Source: Phascolomyces articulosus (lineage: Eukaryota > Mucoromycota > Mucoromycetes > Mucorales > Lichtheimiaceae). From it: a stretch of 64,000 bases of DNA. The DNA is taken from positions 1 through 64,000 of the forward strand of contig JAIXMP010000035.1 in NCBI GenBank assembly GCA_025677815.1. The letters run 5' to 3'. Below, in pieces: positions 35,663 through 53,000 of this stretch (its first letter is position 1; each line of letters starts with the position of its first letter). The notes beneath the pieces are model-generated. The model had not been told where the DNA came from and did not search any database. It saw nothing but the letters and a program-made list of their open reading frames with translations. The translations under genes and the position numbers were made by a program.

Positions 35663-36753
35663 ATAAATAAATGAGCTCTCTCTCCTAGATGCTTTTTTTT
35701 CGAATTTTTGATATAATATCTGTTTCATTGATTGATTGCCTTGTTTTTTTTTATTTTGGTTGTTAAAAACGAAATAATCAACTTATCGGCTAGTTACTAT
35801 ATCACTATGAAATATATCCTCCTTTTTTTCAATGGAAGGATCAGTGATATTGTCGTTCTTTTTTTTTTTTTGTCAGAATGATGTAGTCCAGTTTTATATT
35901 TATTTTTCTTAGCTTAGAACGAACTGGTATAAATCTTGCACAGATGGCCATATACATAAAAATAATGATCTCTTAAAACTTTCTTTTTTTTTCTCCAGTT
36001 TCTTTTTTTGGTTTTCACCCCATATTCAAGTCATGTCTTCCCCAACGATCATGGTAAGAGATGCGAGTATGCAATAAGATAGTATACGTCTTTTTATTTC
36101 AATTCTGTTTTACCATCAACCATCCTCGGGAGATATAAGAAAGTCATTCATTTTATTTTCATTTTATCAATTTTACGTACTTTATCAATGCCTTGGTTCT
36201 TATCCTTGTTACTACGATTGCTACTTTTACTTAACGTATCTGTCTACCTTGCCTAATATCCAGTATGTCATCTTTTAAAGCATCCACCTGGCGTGAGTCA
36301 TTAATCTTTTTTTTTTTTCATTTACATAATTTCTAGGTAGATGCATTTATCTGATATTGTATATCACTTTTCTCTTCCCAAAGCTATTATTACATACTTT
36401 TATAATTACATTCAATAAAGTTGGTTTTTTTTTTATTACAAACAATATTTTATCATTTGAGCCTGGCACGTTGCTATCATCCATAATATGTAATTCTAAT
36501 AATAAAACTGCTTCGATTTCATGGGTATGTATTGTATGTAAAAGTGATACTTTGTTCATATAACACTCTTTATGCACATGGTAATACTTTTTTTTTTGGT
36601 GTGTGGTTTATCCAATATGAATAATGACATAATTCCATTTTCAGGATCACTCACTGGTTGCATAGTGACACACCTTCAGAAAGTGCACAAGCACTTTGCT
36701 CCGCTTCCACCTTTTCAACTTTTAATTTTTACACACCTAGGATATAAGCTAAC

Positions 36754-38526
36754 ATGGGTGACTCTGGGTAACTTTTCAATGAAAAAGAAAAAAAAAACCA
36801 TTCATCGTTTTTAGATCCAATGTAAAAATATAACAATTATTTTTTTTTTTAGATTGAGCCAAGAAGATTTTCGAAAACTTTTACAAACACCTCGAGCAGC
36901 TCCCAATGATTCAGAAGCAGCAGAGAAACCAACACCACGCTTCAAGGCACCTGCTCCCAAAGCACCGTAAGTTTTTTTTCCCTCTTTGTAATCGATCGAC
37001 ACATTAGCAATGAATACATCATGAATGCCTTTATTGAAATGAAATGATATATTATTATTAGACGTAATACAGGTGCTGTCTTTGCGACACCTCAAGCACT
37101 TCGAAAAAAGAAATCACAAAAACCTTCTTCTGCCACACCTTCCAACTATCGCGATCGTGCCGCTGAACGACGTAACAATGAACAACAAGAAGAACTTTCA
37201 ACAGAAGAATTATTACAAAAGACGACACGAGAACAAGACGAAACATTAGATGCGAAACAATTATATGAACAATCCAAATATTTAGGTGGTGATGTGGATC
37301 ATACTCATCTTGTCAAAGGCTTGGATTACAGTCTATTAGAAAAAGTCAGAAATGATATTGGCACCAAATTGGCGGATGCGAAAAGCGAAGCCGCCTTGGA
37401 TAATGCCTTGGATCGATTAGGTCAAGAAGGTGGTACAGCTGTGATTGTGGATGAAGATGACGAAAATACACAAGAGGATGAAGAAGTGGAACGAATTCCT
37501 GTACGTTCTGTCATGGCGAAAAATCTAGTCCGTATGGTGACTACACCCAAACCCACCACCCAAGAGTTATTCACACCAGGACGTTTGGCATTTGTGTTTG
37601 AGTTAGCGGATGAAGTGGGTCATTATACAGATGCATTTGCTTTACCGACAACCGTTATTCGAAGTAAAGCTGATGTGATACGAAAACGAACGGATACTCA
37701 AGCAGAAACCGAATTGGTGATTCGAAAAATTTCACAAATTATGCGACCTGCTTCTACACCATCCTCATCAGAACAATCCAAAGAAACGAAAAAAAAGACA
37801 GATAAAAAGAAAAAATCAGAACCTGTTGCACCAGTAGCACCTCCACCACCTGTGGATTCAGATGATGATATTTTTTCAGATGCTGGATCTGATTATGAAT
37901 TGGATGAAGAAGCTGCGGAAAAAGAACGAGAAAATGAAAAGTCGACACATACATCACGAAATTATTTTGGAAAAGAAGCAGAGGAAGAAGAAGAAGAGGA
38001 AGAAGAGAAAGTAGAGGATGAAGTATCCAAATTATTGTCGCAGGCGACCAATAATGAACCTGATCCACAGCAGCAGCAGCAACAAGATTCATCAGAACAA
38101 CCTGCGAAACGAAGAAAATTCGATCAAGAAGAGGAAGATGCCGATGCCATGGATATTGACATGTATGGTTTAAGTTCAAATGCTCTTCCCACTTCATTTG
38201 AAGATCGACAACGGGCCGTTGCTTATGATTCAGGGGATGATGATGATGATGAAGATGATCGAAAAGCTACATCTTTGGTGGATCAAGGTACCAATCGTAA
38301 TAAAAAGGCACAATTGACACGATGGGACTTTGATGATGAAGAGCAATGGCAAAAATATAAAGATACAGTGGAAATCCATCCAAAAAGCGCATTTCAATAT
38401 GGTGTCAAGTTGAGTGATGGTCGGAAACGAAACCGAGAACAACGTCGTGGTATGTCTGATAAACAAAAATTGAATCGAGAATATCAAATGGTGAAAAACA
38501 TTATGGATAAAAAATATGGTAAATAA
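36754..38526 (+). CDS. RED/IK spliceosomal protein
   Basis: Three exons: a 14-nt first exon 36754-36767 (MGDSG, donor GTAACT), 36853-36966 and 37062-38526, giving 530 residues in frame. Human RED has 557. The N-terminal hallmark LSQEDFRKLLQTPRAAP follows directly after the micro-exon. SKYLGGDVDHTHLVKGLDYS (about 114-133) and LLEKVR are near-identical to the animal protein. The C-terminus keeps RWDFDDEEQWQKYKDTVEIH, KSAFQYGVKLSDGRK and NREYQMVKNIM. The middle is acidic and basic low complexity (EEEEEEE runs, KKKTDKKKKSE). In known systems RED partners with SMU1 in the spliceosomal B complex and helps activation, notably for short introns, which suits the short introns of this genome (inference). 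Absent from budding yeast. Confidence 0.9.
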
Positions 38527-38774
38527 TTAATCATTATAATAAACTTTCAAGTGATTAAAAAAAACCATATATAAATATAAATATTATGTAAACAAAAAAT
38601 AAAAAATACTATAATACGACTATATAATATATTATACACAAAAAAAAATGGTTTTGACTTCGATTTATAAATAATAAAATAATAAGATGCCTTATAGTTA
38701 TATATTTATATATATATAATCACAACATTATTATTTGTTTATTATTTATTATTCTTTTTTTTTATTGTTCTTCA
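38527..38774. other. Short spacer between convergent genes
   Basis: AT-rich 3' flanks of RED (+) and the DYRK kinase (-), with several AATAAA-like words on both strands. Nothing else seen. Confidence 0.5.
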
Positions 38775-44368
<5,594 letters not shown>

Positions 44369-44819
44369 GTACTAAAAATAAAAAAAAAATCGTATATAAT
44401 TAGTCAAGTCATTTCTAAGCGTTATAAATTATATCCCTCTCTCTCTCTCTCTCTCTCCCTCTTCATTCATACCATAATTATGAATCGTTCTTCTTATTTT
44501 ACTCCTCATCGTCCGTTCACTTTTCTCCTCTTTTCCCCCTCCCCTCCCCCGTTTCATATATAATAAAATGTTGGCATACATGTATATATTATCTAATTTA
44601 TTTACCTGTTATTATAATTATTAGTTATTATGATGGTTATTATTGTTCCTCGTTGTTGATATGATTATTGAAAATAAGCACCAGTGGTTATATATACAGA
44701 ACTAAATATTCTTGAGAGAGGGAGAGGGGGTTAGGAACAAAGTTTTTTTCAATAAATATAAGTTTTTTTTTTGTCCCCTCCACTTATCAATGGTATTGTT
44801 TTCAAAATGACATTATGTT

Positions 44820-44821
<2 letters not shown>

Positions 44822-44868
<47 letters not shown>

Positions 44869-44890
44869 TTCTCTCTTTTTTTTTTTCTCT
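44822..44890. repeat. (CT)n microsatellite
   Basis: About 27 CT dinucleotides with a few T interruptions, followed by a T-tract. It lies about 450 bp upstream of the kinase start codon on the opposite sense. Confidence 0.9.
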
Positions 44891-45562
44891 CTTTCTTTTT
44901 CATTTACCTTGTTTATATATATATATATATACTATATATAAAAGAGGGGTTGGTTTCAAGAAAAACCAACCAAAAAGAATGAAAGGAGGTGTTTCGATGC
45001 GAGGGTTTGAAAACAATAGTTATGCAGGATGTTTGAATTCAATCGGCGAAATCAACTTGAATTCATTGACGTACGTTTTTCTTTTTCTTTTTTATATATA
45101 TAGAATGATTCTTGTTGAATGAAGTATATATGTATATATATATATAAATCCGTATTTTTCTTTTAGAAAGAGAGAGAGAAAATTTCGGGGAAAGGGGGAG
45201 AAGGAATTTAAACGATGGAATGAGGTTAAAAAAAAATAATACTACCTTTTTTTTAATATAAAAGGAAAGGGAGAGAAGGAAAAAAAATAGTGGCAAAAAT
45301 AAAAAAAATGAGTGTCAATGAATTATTGATTGGTAAAAATAATAAATTCAAAAAAAGTAGACTTGTAGAAATGAACGTTTTTAGATTCTGTGTTTTTTTT
45401 GGGGGGGAGGAAGGGAGAGACAAAGGGGATAGAGAGAGAGAGAGAAAGAGAGAAAAGGTGTACCTGATATTATGAATGGGGGAATGAATTGAAAAAAAAA
45501 GGTACCAGGGTTTTTTTATATGAGTAATGGTATTGTTATATGAAAAATGGTATGATTTGAAT

Positions 45563-45565
<3 letters not shown>

Positions 45566-45605
<40 letters not shown>
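45566..45605. repeat. (AAT)n microsatellite
   Basis: About 13 AAT units. The poly-isoleucine frame on the minus strand is produced by this repeat and is not a gene. Confidence 0.9.
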
Positions 45606-45607
<2 letters not shown>

Positions 45608-46900
45608 GAAAAAGAGGATGATTGCTCTGTTGGGTTTATGAATGATATACAATGGCTAAGTGAAGAGACCCTTTTCAAGTTGTACAAAATTACGAGGTGG
45701 TATTTTAATTCTCAGTATTATAAATCATGGCCTTATTGTTGTTTAGTATTGATTCTTAGTGATAGAGTATCTCTACTGGATCACAGTAAATAAAGATAAT
45801 AGAAATGCAAGTTTAAGTTATATATATATATATATTATGTATATTTTGTGATGAGATTCTTTCTTCTGTATTCATATGCATCAGAAGCTCTATGTAGATA
45901 TAATAAATAAACAAGTATGTCTATATATTTTTCAAGTAGAAAATATCAATTTATCATTACCAGTACCTATGAACAACATGACCCCCTTGCTCATGTTTCT
46001 TTTTTTTTATATAATAGGTAATCATTATTTCTTTATATGGATAATGTTCCTTGATAGAAATTGTTGCTTATTAACAACATGAGTGAGTATTTTTATATAT
46101 TCCATTTTTCACTAAGCAATAACAACATGATGCATCATGCACGTAACTCATTATTTAAATATTATTACTAGTATTCTATGATATACTATTCTATACTAAT
46201 TACTATTCCTTATTAATAAAAAGAGAATGCTTTTGTGTAGTGGTACACAGTATATCTAAGTGATTTTATAAATGACCAAATATTATGATAGCTTGAACTC
46301 GGGCTTTTAGTAGATTAGGGAAACGCCAAACTTGTATATATAAAGAGGGGGGGGGAAGAAAGTATTTATAATAACTAACCAATGCATTATTATGCATAAG
46401 ACTTTAACTGAGGTCAATTATAAATAACAAGGAGCTTATTACAAGCACGAGCAAAACCAAAAGTATTTATTAAATTTATTCTTTTTACACTTTTTAAATA
46501 AAGTTCATACCATTGATATATTAAATGACGTCAAGTTTAAAGTTTGATTGTTGTTGTTGCTGTTCTTCATTTTATTACTATTGAATAAATCATCTTATTT
46601 CGATGAGTGATAATATTGAAGGAGAATACAAGTAAATTGAATTGCCTGTCATGATAATAAAAAGATTATTACCAATAAAAGTAATAGATTCCGTAAATAT
46701 TTAGTCAAAAAAAAGAGAAATGATCGACAACCTGCAGACATCTTCATTAGTTACAAGTAATCCTTTTTATATATGAAATAAAAAGGACTTACATGATATA
46801 TAGATGAATATGAACTAAAAAATATAAATAAAAAATAGACGCGTTTCATCAAAAAAAAAAAATAACGTATGAAGTGCAGTTAAAAAAAAAAGTATAATAT

Positions 46901-49003
46901 TATTAGGTCCACAACTGAAAGAGTAGCTTTACTTGCTTATACTTTTGGGGGTGAGGGGAGAGGAGGAGAGAAGGAAGGGGAAGAAAGTTTTTTATCTCCA
47001 AAAGGATCTATCTGATTCTTTTGCGGCGTTTTGCTTTTGGTATTTATAATTACCTATCCATTGATCATATATTCACCTTTTTTTTTTCTACAATCCATCA
47101 TTTCCCCGCATTTTTAACTCCCTCTTTTTTTTTTTTTATTGTTCGCAAACAAAGAACCTTTTTTGCATTCATCATCTATTCTCCTACGTAAGAACTCCCA
47201 TCATGGCGATCAAATAATACATATTTTTGATCAACAAAAAGTCACTTTTTTTTTATGTACTTTGATTTGACGGTCAAAACGAAAAAAAAAGTGAAACTAA
47301 AAACATAAATATGCACATTTTAATATTGAATTTTCAACTAAAAGGGTTTTTTTTCCCGCCCTTCTTCTTTTTCTTCTTTATAGGCACAATAATATATTAT
47401 ATTAACAGTCAAAATTAGGATTTATAAGCATGCCTTTATTATTCATTGTCACATAATATATCATTTTTTTTATGATGTGTAATAAGTTATATATAATAAT
47501 TAATAAGTGAAAAAAAAGAACAAAGAAGTACTTTGATGAAATAATAAATAAAAGGGGTTCTTATTATTTATTTACTTTTTTTTTTAAAAAAAAAATATTA
47601 TTTTGTTATTAGCCATGTTTATCATGATGATTAGTTAGAGGATAAATTATTGTTGTTATTGACGGAACATTGTCGGAGCAGCTTCCGTTCTCAAAAAAAA
47701 AAAAAGTTTATCATGTAAATCGATTTCTTTTCGATCAATGATCCTATTTGTACAAAAAAAGTTCTCTCCTTATTAAAATGATTCTATAGTACTATATAAT
47801 ATATATACAGTCCATCAATTGATCATCCTCCATATTATGATTAATAGGATGATTGACCAAAAACAATATGATCGAGTAAGTAGTACAAACAAAAGTGAAT
47901 CATGGATCCATAAACTTTGAGTTTATAAATGTCTAAACTAACTACCTTTATACAACTACTTTGTACTCTTAAATATACAAGAAGAGAAAAGGACACGTTA
48001 TCTTCTCACGACGGACCTATTCCTATAAAAAAGTAATGTTTTTATTATTATTATTATTATTGTTATTATGATTTGATATAAATCATTAGAATCATCATCA
48101 TCATCATCATCATCAAAAAGCAGTGGTAATCAGAATTATCATTATTATGATTATTATAGTCAACACATGAATGGTAAAACCCGTCAACAAAGCAGCCGAT
48201 TTGTGCATAGCATATTTTTTTTTTTGCCCCTCATCTTCGTTCTCCCCCACTTTTCAAACCTTTTTTTCCCTCCGATGCACCGACGACGATGAAGTGGATG
48301 CTATATTGGCATATATATATATATATATATATATGCGTGTGTGTGTGTGTGACAATCTCTTCCGTTCAATATCGACTCATAAGTTTGTTTTCCTCCCCCC
48401 CCCCACTTTCTCCTCATTCATCATCGCGTGTATATATATATTTAAATGTACTTTATGTGGTAAACCATGGATCGTACATATTGCCACGGGCAACATACAT
48501 AAAAGGTTGTACATACCTGTAATAAGCTGGATCATCACTCCCGCCTTTTATTAACTCCTTATAATTTATATTTTGGGTAAAGAACGACTTAAGCAAAAAA
48601 AAAAAATAACATGGTTACAAACCAACTTCATTCACACTCACTCTCTTCTTTTTCTTTTCTCTCCCCTCCTCTGTTTCTTATTTTATTTTTTTCTCTTTTA
48701 GCACTAAAGCCTTCTTGGGAAAACATCATTAACCTCCATTCGATTCATTATCGAATTATTATTATTATTACTATTATATAAATACCCACTAAAAAAAAAA
48801 AGGTGTAAAAGAAAAAAGTTACCTCTTTTCTTTTCTTTACCTTTCTTTCTTTTTCTTCTTCATTCTATCTCCTCCTCCTCCTTCTTCTTCTCTTATTATT
48901 AGTATTACTCACACACACACACTCTCTCTCTCTTACACTCTTTCTCTCTTTTATTATTACTATTATTATTATATATTTTATTTTCATAAAAGAATCATCC
49001 ATC
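46901..49003. promoter_or_regulatory. Gene desert, part 2, with promoter region of the Zn2Cys6 gene
   Basis: Low-complexity AT-rich DNA with a (CAT)n run (48091-48114) and a (TA)n/(GT)n block (48311-48350). The last ~350 bp before the Zn2Cys6 ATG are strongly pyrimidine-rich (CTCTTT, CCTCCTCCTCC, ACACAC, TCTCTC), then TTATTATTATTATATATTTT. No gene was recognised; promoter function of the 3' part is inferred from position. Confidence 0.45.
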
Positions 49004-50141
49004 ATGTCATTTCCATCAAGAAGTCCCAACAATTCTTTTCCACAATATATTAGAAAAGAAGATCCTCGTTTTATGGCCATTCATCGAAGTATGATGAAAG
49101 ATCAACTACAACAACCACCACCTCCATCACTAAGTCGATCCAAAAGTACAGGTTCATCTTCTTTAGCTTATAATTCAGTCAATGTGGCACCTCGACGTTT
49201 AAGCTCTGGTTCAGCATGTGAAGTATGTCGTAAACGTAAAACAAAATGTGACGGTGGTAATCCTTGTGCTTTTTGTTCTGCCAATGGAGTAGAATGTGTA
49301 CATCGAGCTACGCGTCGAAAAAAATCTTCATTGGCAATCGGTAGTAGTACTATGGCAACAACAACTACAACAACAATGAATCATAGTAATAATAATAATA
49401 ATAATAATAGTGGTGGTAACCAGATTACATCAACGACGACAGCGACGCCACCATTGTTTAATAATAACAACAATATTATCAGAAATCATACCAACCACTA
49501 TAGTTATAGTAGTACAAATGACAATTCTAATAATAATAATAATAATAATCCTAATAATGCTACACTTTTAAACTGTAATGAGGGCGGTAGTGGTATGAGT
49601 CCAACTTTGGCAATAACAACATCATCCACTCATATTCATCATAATGACACGGCCCCTAGTTGGGTAAAGGAGTTAGGTTTGTTTTTGTCAAATACTTATT
49701 TTTTTTTATCTCTCTATCATATAATATAATTAATAATAATAATAAAAAAAAAGATAAACACCATCATCTGATTGCTTATTTGGAAAGACTCACACCATTT
49801 TTTCAACCCTGGTTTGTTTGATAGAAGGTCCCAGTAGAAACAATCTTTTAAAACAGACCAGTTGTCCTTCTTTGATCGTCACTACGCATTGGTCACCAAC
49901 AACACCCCCTCATCCGTCATTAACGCCAACAAACGATCCATCTTCTATTGGGGGGTATACACCTACTACTACTACTACTACTAATACTACTTCAACGGGT
50001 TATTCATTAAATAATCATAATCCACCTTATCCTTCTTCTCATGAGAATCGAATAACAAGAGGAGATGGAGGACATCGAGGAAAAGAAGAAATACCAAGTA
50101 TGATGGGTAAGTTTTTTTTTTGTTTATGTTTATCTTTTTTT

Positions 50142-50181
<40 letters not shown>

Positions 50182-50464
50182 ATTCTTTTTTTTTCGCACT
50201 TGGCACGTGGCCGATCGCTTGCTTAACACATAACTTTTTTGAGTAGATCAACTTTCATGTCGGACTTTTTCAGCTGCTGCATTTGTCGATCACAGGACAA
50301 ACTATCCTATCTATCCACTCTCATCGGGAAGTGAACCAATTACTACTACAACAAAAACAACTACTACTACCACTAATCATCCTAGTCATCGATCCGATAT
50401 CCGTGCGTCTACTTCACCAACATCTTCCAATACTTCTTTAAAAATGGATCACTTTCCTTTATAA
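49004..50464 (+). CDS. Zn2Cys6 binuclear-cluster transcription factor
   Basis: Three exons, 49004-49676, 49825-50106 and 50247-50464, give 390 residues in frame. The cluster is at residues 72-98: CEVCRKRKTKCDGGNPCAFC then SANGVECVH, spaced C-x2-C-x6-C-x5-C-x2-C-x6-C, with the basic stretch expected between the second and third Cys. After it comes basic ATRRKKSS, then almost pure low complexity (N-rich, T-rich, S-rich). No Fungal_trans middle homology domain and no heptad linker for dimerisation are evident. Known members bind CGG-containing sites as monomers or dimers; targets here are unknown. Intron 2 contains a (TC)n run (about 50144-50177). A long pyrimidine-rich leader precedes the ATG. 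Confidence 0.85.
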
Positions 50465-53000
50465 TAATCATCATCATTGTCCTTATCTCTCTCTCTCTCT
50501 TTTTTTTTGTACAACAACCTCGTTTATGCGGCCTTTCTTTATTATTATTTTTTTTATATAAAAAAAAATACACGTTCCTTTTTTTTTTCAATTGACCTTA
50601 TCATTCTCATCCACCATCATCATTATCATTTTTCTCGATATCATTTCTCCCTATACAACAGACATATTCATACATGAACAATCATTCTAACTTTCCTTCA
50701 TCCTATTCTCTTCATTTTTATCATCATTACAACCAAACTCCACCAAAGATTGTCTTTTTTTTTCCTTACATGAAATACTTCTTTTATGGTATATATATAC
50801 ATATATTTATAAATAACAGCATGCTTTTTTTTTAATGTAAGATAAAACAAAAAATATTTTTTTTATACATCATTTATATAATAAACATTTCCCTTGTTTT
50901 TTTTTACAGGGCCATTATCTATTTTAGATTTTTATTATTATTATGATAATAACTTATTTTGGAAAGAGAGAATTTAAAAACGCCAAATGTTCTTTTGAGA
51001 CATATCTTTATTTACAGTCATAAATGTTTATTTACATAGTAGTCAATGTTATCTATTTTATGAAATAATATATATAAAAAAAATGATGAACTTGATATTT
51101 TAGTTATATTCTAATATTAATTAGTAGAAGATGAGAATGATACTACTGTTGCATGTTTAATAACAAGTTAGATCGATAAAATTCTCAAAGATTCGAAAAA
51201 CGAGTTGTAAAATGCAGAACCCAAAAAAGAAAATTCAACCCCTAAAAAAATTCTCTTTTCAAAAAGCTAATGATTGGTGTTTTTAGTATATATAAAAATC
51301 ATCTCCTTTCCTTCTTCTTTCTTTACAGATCACTCCAAAAAAAAAACCAGTTTATTTCTTCTTTTTTTCTTTACCGAAAGAAGGGGGGTAAAGAAAAGGA
51401 AGGAGGCTGTCAAAATAATCCGGTTGACTGGATGGTGATGATGACGAGATTACTATGTACAAACAAATACAAATAAATAAATATATACCGAATCCATTGA
51501 TGATTCGTTAGGAGGAAAAAAAAAGGACCCCGATTCGATTCGATGGTTGTTGTTGAATCGAGAAAAGCAAATTCCGAGTGTTATATAAATTATGTGTTGC
51601 ATACCATAAATGGAATACACTTTTTTTTAGATCCACTTACTACTACTACAACAGGATATTAATTAATATTATATTACTTCAAAAAAAAAAAGTACTTGAT
51701 CTCGTGTATATATGGAGCCAAAAGTGATTGTTCGATCATCATACTTAGCAATAAGTTTTTTTTTTTTGATAGTTGCACTTGTTGGCAATAGTAGATTCTT
51801 TCACCATTCCCATAATCCATACGTAGTAGAAGTAAACGATAAGTCGATGTATTATTATTCATAATAAGTAATAGTTCGATTTTCTTGAAAAAAAAAGTGA
51901 ATACTTTACTATATAATAAGTAGTGTTAAAGGGAAAATGTGTTACAAAATGTTCAAGTAAACTGGGGATGGGGAAATTGTTAGCTCTTTTTGAGCGATAA
52001 GTAGTAGTCAAAAATCAGTATACTGTTGAGATTGGATTATTTCATAGTAGGATAGTATGTTTATTGGGTATATAAAATATATAATTCTTTGTTATTTATT
52101 TTAAATGTCATTTAGTAGCATAAAAAATAACAATTCAGTTTTGTTCAAGTGAAATTCAGATATACGAAATGATCAGAAATATACAAGTTATGATTATTGC
52201 TAGCAATAGGAACCAGTGACATAAGTTGAAGAGCACAGAAATAGTTTTATTTTTTTTATTTTTATTTTTATTTTTTAAAAAAAAGGACTACCAAGTCGAA
52301 TTGCTTTTTTTTTTACTTGAACACATGTGAGAAAGCTACGAAAGCATTCAATTAAGAATACAAAAGATATTTATATATCGTCTTTTTATATATGAATGGA
52401 ATTTTGAAAATCTTCCTCTTTGGCAGAAAATTGTATTCACACAATAAAAAATATCACTGCACCTGAAACATTGAAGATTTTTAAGGGTTGGTTTACATCA
52501 TCATAGGACATGGTACATTGTTTGGAACTTGAGCATTCTATGGACAGTTTCTAAATGAGAAACAGTAGCAGCAAGCTTATAATATAATCAATGAAAAATC
52601 ATTCATGCTTTATTTTAATAAAAAATGATTCAGTTTTAAACTAGGGTGGTTCGTAGTGTTATCATGGTGTGTCAATAATAAGAAGCCTTTTTATATTTAT
52701 TGAAGCAATCTTATCTAGTAGTGCATAAGGATGAATGAAATAATGACAGCAACTAAACATACAAAACAAGGGGGGGGGACATATAGTATTGCTGTTTTCT
52801 AATAACCTTGGCATTGTGTGTATTGCAGAATTTGCTGCAGGAATAAAAACAATGACTACGCAAGAAAAAAAAAAGTGCTGTCACAAATACTTCGAAGGTT
52901 GTTCATATCAACGTGCATATGGTTCTTTTGAGGTGTTTAATATCATTTATAATATAGCATTATCCAAAAAAAAAAGAAAAGGTTTTTATTTTTTTTTACA
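50465..53000. other. Gene-free AT-rich region, part 1
   Basis: 3' flank of the Zn2Cys6 gene followed by AT-rich DNA with many 8-12-nt A or T tracts. Short open frames are F/Y/K-rich and not protein-like. No RNA gene was recognised. Confidence 0.5.

Larger units (their letters stand above)
34012..36753. other. Long spacer with possible small genes
   Basis: AT-rich DNA between the methyltransferase and RED. It contains a minus-strand exon pair (about 34138-34487) and a plus-strand candidate start (35171), both listed separately at low confidence. An ATG-led segment at 36033-36053 followed by GTAAGAG looks like a first exon, but I could not join it in frame to anything. The rest is without supported coding sequence. 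Confidence 0.4.
44369..46900. other. Gene desert rich in microsatellites, part 1
   Basis: Upstream region of the kinase gene, then low-complexity DNA: CT runs near 44437-44458 and 44822-44876, AT runs near 44918-44931, and a GA-rich block 45168-45290. Open frames over it are composed of the repeats themselves. No gene is supported. Confidence 0.5.

Noticed and set aside
36033..36290. MSSPTIM segment with a GTAAGAG donor and MSSFKASTW segment with a GTGAGT donor, considered as first exons of RED
   Set aside because: Neither joins in phase to the LSQEDF exon (phase 2 is needed); the 36754-36767 micro-exon does.
45063..45687. Minus-strand frames of 77 and 144 codons with runs of I, S, L and F
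   Set aside because: Composed of (AAT)n, GA-rich and poly-A tracts; no protein-like sequence.
48091..48114. (CAT)n run considered as part of a repeat array such as CRISPR
   Set aside because: Simple trinucleotide microsatellite without spacers; CRISPR is not expected in a fungal nuclear genome.
48171..48554. Frames containing YIYIYI and VCVCV runs
   Set aside because: Direct translation of (TA)n and (GT)n repeats.
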